From assembly GCA_910584285.1 (NCBI GenBank), contig CAJTYK010000016.1, positions 1-42,476 on the forward strand: a stretch of DNA of 42,476 nt, written 5' to 3'. Below the pieces are notes generated by a model. The model did no database searches and was not told the origin of the DNA. It was given only the letters and a program-made list of their open reading frames with translations. The translations under genes were made by a program, and so were the position numbers. Positions 17,609-25,590 of this stretch are shown here, one piece after another (position 1 is the stretch's first letter; every line of letters begins with the position of its first letter). This DNA comes from an uncultured Oscillospiraceae bacterium (lineage in GTDB: Bacteria; Bacillota; Clostridia; Oscillospirales; Oscillospiraceae).

Positions 17609-17641
17609 AAACATACGTAAGTTTTGTGCAGAGTTTGAGAC

Positions 17642-17678
17642 GCGCAGAGCAGCCGCCTGGTTGCTTTGCGCTCTTTTT
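17642..17678 (+). terminator. Leader terminator of the glp operon, likely GlpP antitermination site
   Basis: A 10-bp stem with one wobble (GCGCAGAGCA at 17642-17651, arm 17662-17671), a 10-base loop, then TCTTTTT. It stands between promoter and glpP. In B. subtilis GlpP with glycerol-3-phosphate allows readthrough of such leaders in glp genes, so this is the expected target. Confidence 0.7.
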
Positions 17679-17708
17679 GTCCGCGCCGACGGGAAAGGGG
17701 GGACTTCC

Positions 17709-18275
17709 ATGGATCGAAACAAGCTGCTGGATCTGCTGGCCGAGGGGCCGGTGATCGCCGCCGTGAAGGACGCAGACGGCCTGGCCGCCGCCCTGGAGAG
17801 CGACGTGTCCGTGATCTTCCTGCTCAGCGGCGACGTGCTCACCATACCGGACGCCGCCGCCCGGGTGAAAAAGGCCGGCAAGCGGGCCTTTGTCCACCTG
17901 GATCTGGTGGACGGCCTGGCCTCCCGGGAGGTGTCCGTGGACTTCATCGCCCGGCAGACCGCCGCCGACGGCATTATCTCCACCAAGTCCACCCTCACCC
18001 GCCGGGGCCGGGAGCTGGGGCTGGTGAGCATACAGCGGTTTTTCCTGCTGGACTCCATGGCCCTGGACAACATCCAGCGCCAGCGGCCCCAGGACGCGGA
18101 TCTCATTGAGGTGCTCCCCGGTCTGATGCCCAAAATCATCCGCCGGGTGGGGCAGATCACAGGCAAGCCCGTCATCGCCGGGGGGCTCATCTCCGACAAG
18201 GAGGACGTGACTGCCGCCCTCAGCGCGGGGGCGGTGGCGGTATCCACCACCAACCCGGCGGTATGGCGGATGTGA
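17709..18275 (+). CDS. glpP: Glycerol uptake operon antiterminator GlpP
   Basis: 188 residues from the ATG at 17709, which follows AAAGGGGGG; longer in-frame readings cross the leader terminator. The TIM-barrel-like GlpP fold shows in VIAAVKDADGLAAAL (about 15-29), FVHLDLVDGLASREVSVDFI (about 59-78), GIISTKSTLTRRGRELGL (about 87-104) and IEVLPGLMPKII with VIAGGLISDKEDV near the end. GlpP binds leader mRNA of glycerol genes in the presence of glycerol-3-phosphate and prevents early termination. Here it heads the operon it should regulate, behind a leader terminator, which predicts positive autoregulation. Confidence 0.92.
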   Translation: MDRNKLLDLLAEGPVIAAVKDADGLAAALESDVSVIFLLSGDVLTIPDAAARVKKAGKRAFVHLDLVDGLASREVSVDFIARQTAADGIISTKSTLTRRGRELGLVSIQRFFLLDSMALDNIQRQRPQDADLIEVLPGLMPKIIRRVGQITGKPVIAGGLISDKEDVTAALSAGAVAVSTTNPAVWRM

Positions 18276-18323
18276 TGGTTTGATAGGTAAAGTTCTGATT
18301 TTTCCGATTTGGGAGGTCATTTC

Positions 18324-19775
18324 ATGTACGATGTCTTGATCATCGGCTGCGGAATCACCGGTGCGGCCGCCGCCTTTCAGCTGTCCAAATACCGGCTGAA
18401 GGTGGGCATTTTGGAGCGGGAGAACGACGTGGCCCTGGGCACCACCAAGGCCAACTCCGCCATCCTCCACGCCGGGTATGACCCGGAGCCGGGGACGCTG
18501 ATGGCAACGCTCAACGTCCGGGGGGTGGAGCTGGCCCGGGAGCTGTGCCAGAAGCTGGACGTGCCCTACCGCAACTGCGGCTCGCTGGTGCTGGCTTTCT
18601 CGGAGGAGGAGCGGCCCGCGGTGGAGGAGCTGTACCGCCGGGGGATCGAGAACGGCGTGCCGGGGCTGAGACTGCTCACCGGGGACGAGGCCCGGGCGTT
18701 GGAGCCCAACCTGTCGGAGCAGGTGGTTGCTGCCCTCCACGCCCCCTCCGCCGCCATCTGCTCGCCCTGGGAATACTGTCTGGCCCTGGCGGAGACGGCG
18801 GTGCGCAACGGCGTAGAGCTGTATCTGAGCACCAACCTCACCGGCCTGGAGCAGACGGCGAGGGGCTGGACGGCGCGCACCAACCGGGGAGATTTTGAGG
18901 CGCGGTTTGTGCTCAACGCCGCTGGGGTGGACGCCGCCGCTGTCCACGACCTGGCTGCCCCCCACGCCTTTGACATCCACCCCAGCCGGGGGCAGTATTA
19001 CCTGCTGGACAAGAGCGAGGGCACACGGGTGGGCCGGGTGATCTTCCAGTGTCCCAGCAAGGCGGGCAAGGGGGTGCTGGTGGCCCCCACCGTCCACGGC
19101 AACCTCATTGTGGGCCCCGACGCGGAGCGGGTGGAGGGGAACGACACCGCCACCACCGGGGACGGCCTGCGCTTCGTCCGGGAGACAGCCCAGAAGTCCG
19201 TGCCGTCCGTCAATTTCCGGGAGTCCATCCGCAACTTTGCCGGGGTACGGGCATCCACCGACCGGGGAGACTTCATTTTGGAGGAGAGCGCCCCCGGCTT
19301 TTTCGACCTGGCGGGGATCTGCTCGCCGGGGCTGTCCGCTGCCCCCGCCATCGGGGAGTACGCGGTGAAACTGCTGCAAAAGGCGGGACTGGCGCTGGAG
19401 CGGAAGGATGACTTTGTGTGCAAGCGCCGCCGCACCCGCTTTAAGGAGCTGCCCCCCCAGGAGCGGGGGACGCTGGTGGAGCGGGAGCCCGCCTTCGGCC
19501 GGGTGATCTGCCGGTGCGAGACCGTCACCGAGGGGGAAATTTTGGAGGCGCTTCACGGCCCCATTCCCCCGGCCTCCGTGGATGGGGTGAAGCGGCGGGT
19601 GAACGCAGGCATGGGCCGCTGCCAGGGGGGCTTCTGCGGGCCCCGGGTGGTGGATATCCTGGCCCGGGAGCTGCACAAGTCGCCTGGGGAGATCGTGCAG
19701 GATCAGGCGGGCTCCTGGCTGCTGGATCGGGAGACGAAAACTGCCGCGTCGGAAGGAGGCATGAGCCATGTATGA
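18324..19775 (+). CDS. Anaerobic glycerol-3-phosphate dehydrogenase-type FAD oxidoreductase with BFD-like iron-sulfur domain
   Basis: 483 residues from the ATG at 18324 (GGGAGG seven bases upstream). The N-terminus is an FAD dinucleotide fold (IIGCGITGAAAAF, G8-x-G10-x-x-G13) in a DAO-type domain (about 1-365). It is followed by a C-terminal BFD-like domain with four cysteines, CRC at about 395-397 and CQGGFC at about 432-437, expected to hold a [2Fe-2S] cluster. This architecture is that of the GlpA-like enzyme of clostridia, oxidising glycerol-3-phosphate to dihydroxyacetone phosphate with electrons passed to the partner flavoprotein. The next gene starts inside its 3' end (8-base overlap). 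Confidence 0.87.
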   Translation: MYDVLIIGCGITGAAAAFQLSKYRLKVGILERENDVALGTTKANSAILHAGYDPEPGTLMATLNVRGVELARELCQKLDVPYRNCGSLVLAFSEEERPAVEELYRRGIENGVPGLRLLTGDEARALEPNLSEQVVAALHAPSAAICSPWEYCLALAETAVRNGVELYLSTNLTGLEQTARGWTARTNRGDFEARFVLNAAGVDAAAVHDLAAPHAFDIHPSRGQYYLLDKSEGTRVGRVIFQCPSKAGKGVLVAPTVHGNLIVGPDAERVEGNDTATTGDGLRFVRETAQKSVPSVNFRESIRNFAGVRASTDRGDFILEESAPGFFDLAGICSPGLSAAPAIGEYAVKLLQKAGLALERKDDFVCKRRRTRFKELPPQERGTLVEREPAFGRVICRCETVTEGEILEALHGPIPPASVDGVKRRVNAGMGRCQGGFCGPRVVDILARELHKSPGEIVQDQAGSWLLDRETKTAASEGGMSHV

Positions 19776-21027
19776 CCTCATTGTGATCGGCGGCGGGCCC
19801 GCCGGGCTGGCCGCGGCCTGCGCCGCCTGGGAGGGCGGTCTGCGCTCCATTTTGATTGTGGAGCGGGACAAGGAGCTGGGCGGCATTTTGAACCAGTGTA
19901 TCCACAACGGCTTCGGCCTGCACCACTTCAAGGAGGAGCTCACCGGCCCGGAGTACGCCGGACGGTTTGGGAAGCTGCTGGGTGAGACCGGGGTGGAGGT
20001 GCGGCTGGACACCATGGTGCTGGAGGTGACGGAGGGCCGCCAGGTACACATGGTGGGCAAATCCACCGGCTACCGGGTGGAGGAGGCCCAGTCCATCGTG
20101 CTGGCCATGGGCTGCCGGGAGCGCACCCGGGGGGCCATCGCCATCCCCGGCACCCGGCCCGCCGGAGTGTTCACCGCCGGGGCCGCTCAGCGGTATGTGA
20201 ACATGGAGGGTTGGATGCCCGGCAAGCGGGTGGTGATTCTGGGCAGCGGCGACATCGGCCTCATCATGGCCCGCCGCATGACGTTGGAGGGGGCCAAGGT
20301 GCTGGCCTGCGTGGAGGTGATGCCCTACTCCGGCGGGCTGAACCGGAACATCGTCCAGTGCCTCCACGACTACGATATCCCGCTGTACCTGTCCCACACC
20401 GTCACCGACATCCGGGGGAAAGACCGGGTGGAGCAGGTGGTGGTGTCGGAGGTGGACGGGCAGCGCAACCCCATCCCCGGCACCGAGATGGTATTCGACT
20501 GCGACACCCTGCTGCTGTCGGTGGGGCTGATCCCGGAGAATGAGCTCACCCGGCAGGCGGGCATCGCCATCGACCGCCGCACCAACGGCGCGGTGGTGTA
20601 CGAGAACATGGAGACCTCCCTGCCCGGGGTGTTTGCCTGCGGCAACGTGTGCCACGTCCACGACCTGGTGGACTTTGTGACGGCGGAGAGCCAGAAGGCC
20701 GGGGCCGCGGCCGCGGCCTACGTACGGGGCGGCGGAGAGGCCGTCCAAGGCCGGGTGCTGGAGGTTAAAAACGGGGACGGCGTGACCTACACCGTGCCCC
20801 AGCGCATCCGGCCCCACCGGGTGGACAAGCTGTGCGGGCTGTTCTTCCGGGTGAACCGGGTGTGCAGGGACAGCGAAATTTTGGTGACATCCGGGGACAC
20901 CCAGATTGCCCGCTTCAAGCGGGAGCACCTGGCCCCCGGCGAGATGGAGCATATCGATCTGCCTCGGGCCCTGCTGGACAGGGCGGAGGGGGAGCTTACC
21001 GTGTCCATCCGGGAGGTGGAACAATGA
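19768..21027 (+). CDS. NAD(P)/FAD-dependent oxidoreductase, partner of the glycerol-3-phosphate dehydrogenase
   Basis: 419 residues. FAD fold at the N-terminus (IVIGGGPAGLAAACAA), a second nucleotide fold at about 152-168 (VVILGSGDIGLIMARRM) for NAD(P)H, and the late motif PGVFACGNVCHVHDLVD at about 287-303 that ends the FAD domain in pyridine nucleotide-disulfide oxidoreductases. It lacks an obvious redox-active Cys pair near the first motif. Wedged between the GlpA-like and DUF1667 genes with overlaps on both sides (8 and 4 bases), it is probably the electron-transferring subunit. In many genomes this trio is annotated around glycerol-3-phosphate oxidation. Confidence 0.85.
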   Translation: MYDLIVIGGGPAGLAAACAAWEGGLRSILIVERDKELGGILNQCIHNGFGLHHFKEELTGPEYAGRFGKLLGETGVEVRLDTMVLEVTEGRQVHMVGKSTGYRVEEAQSIVLAMGCRERTRGAIAIPGTRPAGVFTAGAAQRYVNMEGWMPGKRVVILGSGDIGLIMARRMTLEGAKVLACVEVMPYSGGLNRNIVQCLHDYDIPLYLSHTVTDIRGKDRVEQVVVSEVDGQRNPIPGTEMVFDCDTLLLSVGLIPENELTRQAGIAIDRRTNGAVVYENMETSLPGVFACGNVCHVHDLVDFVTAESQKAGAAAAAYVRGGGEAVQGRVLEVKNGDGVTYTVPQRIRPHRVDKLCGLFFRVNRVCRDSEILVTSGDTQIARFKREHLAPGEMEHIDLPRALLDRAEGELTVSIREVEQ

Positions 21028-21404
21028 AGGAACTGATCTGCATCGTCTGCCCCAAGGGGTGCCACCTGAAGGTGGACGAGGAAAACGGCTTTGCCGTCAC
21101 CGGCAACGCTTGCCCTCGGGGGGCGGAGTATGGTAAGCTGGAGCTGACGAACCCCACCAGGGTGGTGACCTCCACCGTGCGGTGTGAGGGTGGCGCCCAC
21201 CCCCGGTGCCCGGTGAAAACCGACCGGGCCGTCCCCAAGGGGAAGCTGTTTGAGGTCATGCAGGCGCTGGAGAGCGTCATTCTCACCGCCCCCGTGGCGG
21301 TGGGGCAGGTAGTGATCGAGAACGTGTGCGGCACCGGGGCCAACGTGGTGGCAACGAGGGAGTTCCTTTTTCTCGAGAGAAAAAGGAACCAAAAAGAGCT
21401 TTAA
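21024..21404 (+). CDS. DUF1667 protein, C-terminus rewritten by a repeat element
   Basis: 126 residues; the ATG overlaps the previous stop (ATGA). The N-terminus CIVCPKGCHL, with a further Cys in GNACPRGAEYG, is the cysteine cluster of DUF1667, and RVVTSTVRC then VKTDRAVPKGKLFEVM complete the family pattern. DUF1667 proteins accompany GlpA/GlpB-type flavoproteins and probably bind an iron-sulfur cluster or metal. The family normally ends near VVATR; here the reading frame continues into palindromic repeat copy A, adding about a dozen residues (EFLFLERKRNQKEL) and a new stop. The core is intact, so the protein is likely functional. Confidence 0.85.
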   Translation: MKELICIVCPKGCHLKVDEENGFAVTGNACPRGAEYGKLELTNPTRVVTSTVRCEGGAHPRCPVKTDRAVPKGKLFEVMQALESVILTAPVAVGQVVIENVCGTGANVVATREFLFLERKRNQKEL

Positions 21405-21452
21405 GCCGTTACCAACGGGGCGGATATCGTTCTGTTGACGCTCGGCAACGGG
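21361..21452 (+). repeat. Palindromic repeat element, copy A, at the DUF1667 gene end
   Basis: Contains a perfect 13-bp palindrome (arms GTTCCTTTTTCTC at 21362-21374 and its complement at 21377-21389) centred on CTCGAG, the same as copies B and C. The GGGTCTTAGACCC part is degraded here. The right end shares GTTCT and CTCGGCAACGG with copy B. The element fills most of the spacer between the DUF1667 and glpK genes. Confidence 0.75.
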
Positions 21453-21487
21453 CCTGAAGCATGGCCGACGGAAAGGAGTATGGCAAT

Positions 21488-22972
21488 ATGGGCAAATATA
21501 TCCTCGCCCTGGATCAGGGCACTACCAGCTCCCGGGTGATCCTGTTTGACCGGGATCAGAATATTTTAGGCGTGAGCCAGAAGGAATTCACCCAGTACTA
21601 CCCCCACGAGGGCTGGGTGGAGCACGACGCCATGGAGATCTGGTCATCCCAGTACGCCACCATGATGGAGGTGGTGGCCCAGTCCGGCGTGGCCCCGGAG
21701 GATATCGCCGGCATCGGCATCACCAACCAGCGGGAAACCACCATCCTGTGGGACAAGGAGACGGGCCGGCCTGTCTGCAACGCCATCGTGTGGCAATGTC
21801 GCCGCACCGCCCCCATCGTGGATCAGCTGCTGGCCGACGGCTTGGGCGATCATATCCGGGAGACTACGGGCCTGATCCCCGACGCCTACTTCTCCGCCAC
21901 CAAGATCAAATGGATCCTGGATCACGTGGAGGGGGCCCGGGAGAAGGCACGGCGGGGGGAGATCCTGTTCGGCACGGTGGATAGCTGGCTGGTGTGGAAG
22001 CTCACCGGCGGGGCGGCTCACGTCACCGACGTGACCAACGCCTCCCGCACCATGCTGTTCGACATCCACAAGCTGGACTGGGACGAGACGCTGCTCAACG
22101 CCCTGGACATCCCCCGAGCCATGCTGCCCCAGGTGCGCTCCTCCAGCGAGATCTACGGCTATGCCGACATTCAGGGGGTGCGGGTGCCCATCGCGGGCAT
22201 CGCCGGGGATCAGCAGGCCGCCCTGTTCGGTCAGACCTGCTTCCAGCCGGGGGATGCGAAAAATACCTACGGCACCGGCTGCTTCCTGCTGATGAACACC
22301 GGGGAGAAGCCCTGCGAGAGCAAAAACGGCCTGCTCACCACCATTGCCATCGGCCTGAATGGAGCGGTGCAGTATGCCCTGGAGGGCTCCGTGTTCGTGG
22401 GCGGGGCGGTGATCCAGTGGCTGCGGGACGAGCTGCGCTTCTTCACCGACTCCAGCGACGCGGAGTACTACGCCCAGAAGGTGCCCGACAACGGCGGCGT
22501 GTATCTGGTGCCCGCCTTCACCGGCCTGGGCGCGCCCTACTGGGATATGTACGCCCGGGGGGCCATCGTGGGCCTTACCCGGGGCACCAAGCGGGAGCAC
22601 ATCATCCGGGCTGCCCAGGAGTCCATCGCCTACCAGGTGGCGGATCTGGTGGGGGCCATGGAGGCGGACACCGGCCTGCCCCTCAGCGCCCTGAAGGCGG
22701 ACGGCGGGGCCAGCCGGGATCGGTTTCTCATGCAGTTCCAGGCGGACATTGTGGGCCGGGAGGTGCGCCGCCCCGCCATCCGGGAGACCACCGCTTTAGG
22801 CGCGGCCTACCTGGCGGGGCTGGCCACCGGCGTATGGAGCGGCACGGACGAGATCAAGCGGCTATGGATGTGCGACAACAGCTTCCAGCCCACCATGGAC
22901 GCCGGGGAGCGGGAGCGGCTGCTGTCCGGCTGGCACCGGGCGGTGGGCCGCAGCCGGGACTGGGCGCGGTAG
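21488..22972 (+). CDS. glpK: Glycerol kinase
   Basis: 494 residues from the ATG at 21488 (AAAGGAG nine bases upstream). FGGY-family signatures: ALDQGTTSSRVILFD (about 7-21), GITNQRETTILWDKETGRPVCNAIVWQCRRT (about 78-108), GTGCFLLMNTG (about 262-272) and LKADGGASRDRFLMQFQADI (about 402-421). It phosphorylates glycerol to glycerol-3-phosphate, both the substrate for the dehydrogenase genes upstream and the co-activator of GlpP. Length is normal for GlpK (about 500). No glpF transporter gene is in the operon. The stop codon is the first base group of repeat copy B. Confidence 0.96.
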   Translation: MGKYILALDQGTTSSRVILFDRDQNILGVSQKEFTQYYPHEGWVEHDAMEIWSSQYATMMEVVAQSGVAPEDIAGIGITNQRETTILWDKETGRPVCNAIVWQCRRTAPIVDQLLADGLGDHIRETTGLIPDAYFSATKIKWILDHVEGAREKARRGEILFGTVDSWLVWKLTGGAAHVTDVTNASRTMLFDIHKLDWDETLLNALDIPRAMLPQVRSSSEIYGYADIQGVRVPIAGIAGDQQAALFGQTCFQPGDAKNTYGTGCFLLMNTGEKPCESKNGLLTTIAIGLNGAVQYALEGSVFVGGAVIQWLRDELRFFTDSSDAEYYAQKVPDNGGVYLVPAFTGLGAPYWDMYARGAIVGLTRGTKREHIIRAAQESIAYQVADLVGAMEADTGLPLSALKADGGASRDRFLMQFQADIVGREVRRPAIRETTALGAAYLAGLATGVWSGTDEIKRLWMCDNSFQPTMDAGERERLLSGWHRAVGRSRDWAR

Positions 22973-23073
22973 TACTTTTCCTCGAGAGAAAAAGTACTAA
23001 AAGGGTCTTAGACCCGCGAGCTTGGAACCGTTCCGCCGTGGGCAATCCAGGAGACGTTCTACGTCGGCAACGG
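22972..23073 (+). repeat. Palindromic repeat element, copy B, after glpK
   Basis: Starts at the last base of the glpK stop codon with a 12-bp near-perfect palindrome (arms 22972-22983 and 22986-22997) centred on CTCGAG. The perfect GGGTCTTAGACCC (23003-23015) and CGAGCTTG follow, and the right end shares GTTCT and TCGGCAACGG with copy A. Confidence 0.78.
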
Positions 23074-23097
23074 TACGAGCCGGTCAAGACAAAAAGC

Positions 23098-23152
23098 AGC
23101 CCCCCGGCCTCGGGGCAACTCCCATAAGGAAGTTGCCCCAGGGCGGGGGCCG
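23098..23152 (+). terminator. Large hairpin downstream of glpK
   Basis: Inner stem GGGGCAACT (23112-23120) with its complement (23131-23139), extended by an imperfect outer stem from the C-rich 23100-23106 and G-rich 23141-23150 tracts. The start AGCCCCCCGGC and the loop TAAGGAAGTT are shared with the terminator at 29920-29970 read on the minus strand. It marks the last core sequence before the island. Confidence 0.55.
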
Positions 23153-23173
23153 TAAATGATAAGTTACCTATTT

Positions 23174-23205
23174 GGACGGCGTAGCTTCGGCTACGCTGTC
23201 CTTTT
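23174..23205. terminator. Hairpin at the 3' end of the recombinase gene
   Basis: A 12-bp stem with one wobble (GGACGGCGTAGC at 23174-23185, arm 23190-23201), a TTCG tetraloop and CTTTT on the plus strand. It overlaps the recombinase stop codon and may stop transcription entering the island as well as the recombinase transcript. Confidence 0.55.
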
Positions 23206-24873
23206 ATGCTTCTGTATGGCCTGATAATAGGCCATATATTCCTGTTCAAGTGTTTCCGGCTCTGGCGCTACCCATAAGCCAATGGTATTGTAGTGAATGT
23301 CCACCCGTTGATGCCGCTTGCCGTCTACCTTTTCCGGTTTGGACACCACAATTTTGTCAATGAACTCGTGGACAATTTCAGGCGTCAACTCGATCAGCCG
23401 AGTTATCTGTCTGGCCCGCTGGATGAACTTCTGCAAATCATCGGCTTTGTCGGCGGTGGCGTTCAAACTGTCCTCCAATGCTGGAATATCCTCTTTCAAC
23501 CGCCGCTGCTCGGTTTCCAAAGATACCGTCAGCGTGGCAAAGCGTCCCTCAGACAGAAGACCCTTACTCATGTCCTCGTAGCTTTTCTGAATAAGCTGGT
23601 CGATCTCCGTCACTCGCTGTTTGGCTTTGTCCAGTTCTCGGTGCTTGGCAGTCAGCTCTTTCTTCTCTTGCAGGCCGAACCTCTCCATTTGCTCATGGGC
23701 AAACCGCTTTTCATAGACCTGGACATACCATAAGAGTCTTTGCAGTCCCTCAAGGACAAGCTGTTCCACAACCTTTTCCCGAATGTAGTGAGCGGAACAC
23801 AGGTCGGTATTTTTACGGTAACCGGAACAGAAAAAGTAGGCTTGCTCCCGCTTATAGTTATTGGTGGCGCTATATCCCAGCTTACTGCCGCAGTCGGCGC
23901 AGTAAAGAAGCCCGGAGAATATACTCACAACGCCCGTCCTTGTGGGCCTGCGGCGGTGCTGGCGGAGGGTTTGAACAAGGGTAAAGGTTTCCCGATCAAT
24001 GATGGCGGGGTGGGTATTGGGGAACACTTTCCAATCCTCCTGCGGCCTGTCTAACTGCTTTTTCTGCTTGAATGACTGGCGGTAGGTGCGGAAATTCACT
24101 GTATCGCCCACATACTCTTGCCTGTCCAGAATTTCCGCTACTGTGTGAGAACACCATTTGTGCGGATACTCGGGAAGTTTGGTTGGACAGTTTACGCCGA
24201 TGCTACGTTGGTATTCACTGGGTGTCAGCACACCGTCAGCCTTTAGCCGCTTGGCAATTTGTGTAGGCCCCAGGCCGCTGACGCACATCTGAAATATCCG
24301 CTGTACTATCTCCGCCGCTGGCTCGTCCACGATCCACCTGTTCTTGTTCTCAGGGTCTTTCTTGTAGCCAAAGGGGGTATTCGTGGTCAAGGGTATCCCG
24401 GCATTGCCCCGGCTCTGCATAACGCGGCGAACCTTATCGCTCGTATTTTTCGCATGCCACTCGTTGAATAAATCTTGCATTGGTACGATGTCGCTCACTC
24501 CGTTGGCGGTGTCAATGTTGTCCATGATGGCAATGTACCGCACGTTCAGCCGGACAAAGTCTTCTTCCAGAAGCTGGCCCACCACAAGGCGGTTACGGCC
24601 CAGTCTTGAGTGGTCTTTCACAACGAGATTTGCTACAAGCCCCTGTTCAGCCAGTTCCATGATTTCCATAAAGGCTGGACGGGTGAACGTAACTCCCGAG
24701 TATCCATCGTCGAACATGAACCGGGGATTTGGTAGATGGTTGTCTGCAGCGAACTTCTCCAAAATAGCTTTTTGATTCTGGATGCTGCCTGATATGCCCT
24801 CTTTTTCATCGTCGCGGGACAATCTGGCATACAAAACGGTAATTCTCTGCTCGTTTAGCTGCTTTTTCTTCAA
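23191..24873 (-). CDS. Large serine recombinase (TnpX/TndX-like)
   Basis: 560 residues from a TTG at 24873, eight bases after AAAGGAG. The resolvase domain begins VLYARLSRDDEKEGIS with the catalytic Ser at about 19, and VVKDHSRLGRNRL near residue 90 holds active-site Arg residues. The recombinase domain (about 165-290, NTPFGYKKDPENKNRWIVDE) follows, then a zinc ribbon CADCGSK...CSGY...C (about 325-360), a coiled coil (about 390-470) and a DUF4368-like tail (FIDKIVVSKPEK). It should excise and insert the island through circular intermediates using GA-cored sites. It appears intact, with its own promoter, at the left end of the island. Confidence 0.93.
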   Translation of the reverse strand: MKKKQLNEQRITVLYARLSRDDEKEGISGSIQNQKAILEKFAADNHLPNPRFMFDDGYSGVTFTRPAFMEIMELAEQGLVANLVVKDHSRLGRNRLVVGQLLEEDFVRLNVRYIAIMDNIDTANGVSDIVPMQDLFNEWHAKNTSDKVRRVMQSRGNAGIPLTTNTPFGYKKDPENKNRWIVDEPAAEIVQRIFQMCVSGLGPTQIAKRLKADGVLTPSEYQRSIGVNCPTKLPEYPHKWCSHTVAEILDRQEYVGDTVNFRTYRQSFKQKKQLDRPQEDWKVFPNTHPAIIDRETFTLVQTLRQHRRRPTRTGVVSIFSGLLYCADCGSKLGYSATNNYKREQAYFFCSGYRKNTDLCSAHYIREKVVEQLVLEGLQRLLWYVQVYEKRFAHEQMERFGLQEKKELTAKHRELDKAKQRVTEIDQLIQKSYEDMSKGLLSEGRFATLTVSLETEQRRLKEDIPALEDSLNATADKADDLQKFIQRARQITRLIELTPEIVHEFIDKIVVSKPEKVDGKRHQRVDIHYNTIGLWVAPEPETLEQEYMAYYQAIQKHKRTA

Positions 24874-24891
24874 AATGTACTCCTTTCCGCA

Positions 24892-24940
24892 GCCGGATGT
24901 GATATGAATTGCAAGGTAACTTTATTATACCACATCCGGC
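24892..24940. repeat. 10-bp inverted repeat across the recombinase promoter and leader
   Basis: GCCGGATGTG (24892-24901) and its perfect complement (24931-24940) are 29 bases apart. The right arm lies in the promoter spacer, the left arm next to the ribosome site. It could be an operator or recombinase-binding site, or an mRNA stem covering the leader. Confidence 0.55.
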
Positions 24941-24952
24941 GCAAAACTTCAA
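24924..24952 (-). promoter_or_regulatory. Promoter of the recombinase gene
   Basis: On the minus strand -35 TTGAAG (24952-24947), a 17-base spacer and -10 TATAAT (24929-24924). It overlaps the end of tnpW by a few bases upstream, so the recombinase can be made apart from mobC-tnpW. Confidence 0.75.
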
Positions 24953-24956
24953 CACT

Positions 24957-25226
24957 TTAACGTGTGATATTTTGGGCGAGAATGCGATTTACTTTTCCCT
25001 CCGTGGTTTCGATGGCGTTCTCACTGAAATGGGCGTTGACGGTGTAGATGGTGCCGCCGATCTCCCGCTCAAAGCTGATAGGGCGGCTGTACTGATGCTC
25101 TTTCAGCCAGTCCAGCCGTTTCTCATGGGACAGACCAGCGAGGTAGACCGCTGTTTCATCTATCTGCTCCATCACTTCCTCAAAAATCTCAGCCTGCCGC
25201 CCTGTCAGTTCAATCGTGCATAGCAT
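24957..25226 (-). CDS. tnpW: Transposon-encoded TnpW-like protein
   Basis: About 89 residues from ATG 25226 (91 from ATG 25232). The inner ATG has the better spacing to AAGGAGG, which lies inside the mobC end. The C-terminal half, GGTIYTVNAHFSENAIETTEGKVNRIL, matches the TnpW family of Tn4451-like elements. The N-terminal half (TGRQAEIFEEVMEQIDETAVYLAGLSHEKRLDWL) is helical and charged. The role of TnpW is not established. It overlaps mobC by 17 bases, so translation is coupled, and it ends at the recombinase promoter. Confidence 0.75.
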   Translation of the reverse strand: MLCTIELTGRQAEIFEEVMEQIDETAVYLAGLSHEKRLDWLKEHQYSRPISFEREIGGTIYTVNAHFSENAIETTEGKVNRILAQNITR

Positions 25227-25545
25227 CAGCATTCCCCTCCTTAAAGGCTCTGCGGACAGTCTGTGCTGCCCCCTCAACCTCCACCAACGCCCTACGGAGG
25301 GCGGGAACGTCCAGCATACCGCTATTGGCCCTGACCAGTACATCCGCCACTTTCAGCCCAGCTTGGCGTGTCACAGTGATCAAGGCCGGGACATCTACCT
25401 GGGGGCCAGGTTTGACCTCCGCCGCCAGGACTACCTTACGTACATACTTGGAGCGGTCAAGTCCGGCCGCTGCTGCCTTGCGGTCTAAATCCCGCAGTTC
25501 TTCTTCCGTAAAATGGATTCGGGCTTTTTGATCCCTTGTTCTCAT
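25210..25545 (-). CDS. mobC: Mobilisation protein MobC-like (relaxosome accessory)
   Basis: 111 residues. The N-terminal RTRDQKARIHFTEEELRDLDRKAAAAGLDRSKYVRKVVL (about 2-41) is a ribbon-helix-helix DNA-binding segment of the kind found in MobC/relaxosome proteins, followed by a helical region with VDVPALITVTRQAGLKVADVLVRANSG. MobC-type proteins bind oriT and help the relaxase melt and nick DNA. An oriT-like inverted repeat lies 46 bases upstream. No relaxase (MobA/TnpZ) gene is in the island, which leaves this protein without its usual partner unless one is supplied by another element. Confidence 0.8.
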   Translation of the reverse strand: MRTRDQKARIHFTEEELRDLDRKAAAAGLDRSKYVRKVVLAAEVKPGPQVDVPALITVTRQAGLKVADVLVRANSGMLDVPALRRALVEVEGAAQTVRRAFKEGNADAMHD

Positions 25546-25590
25546 AGGTCGCTCATCCTTTCTGATTTTGGGGTTTCAGGGAACTCCCTG

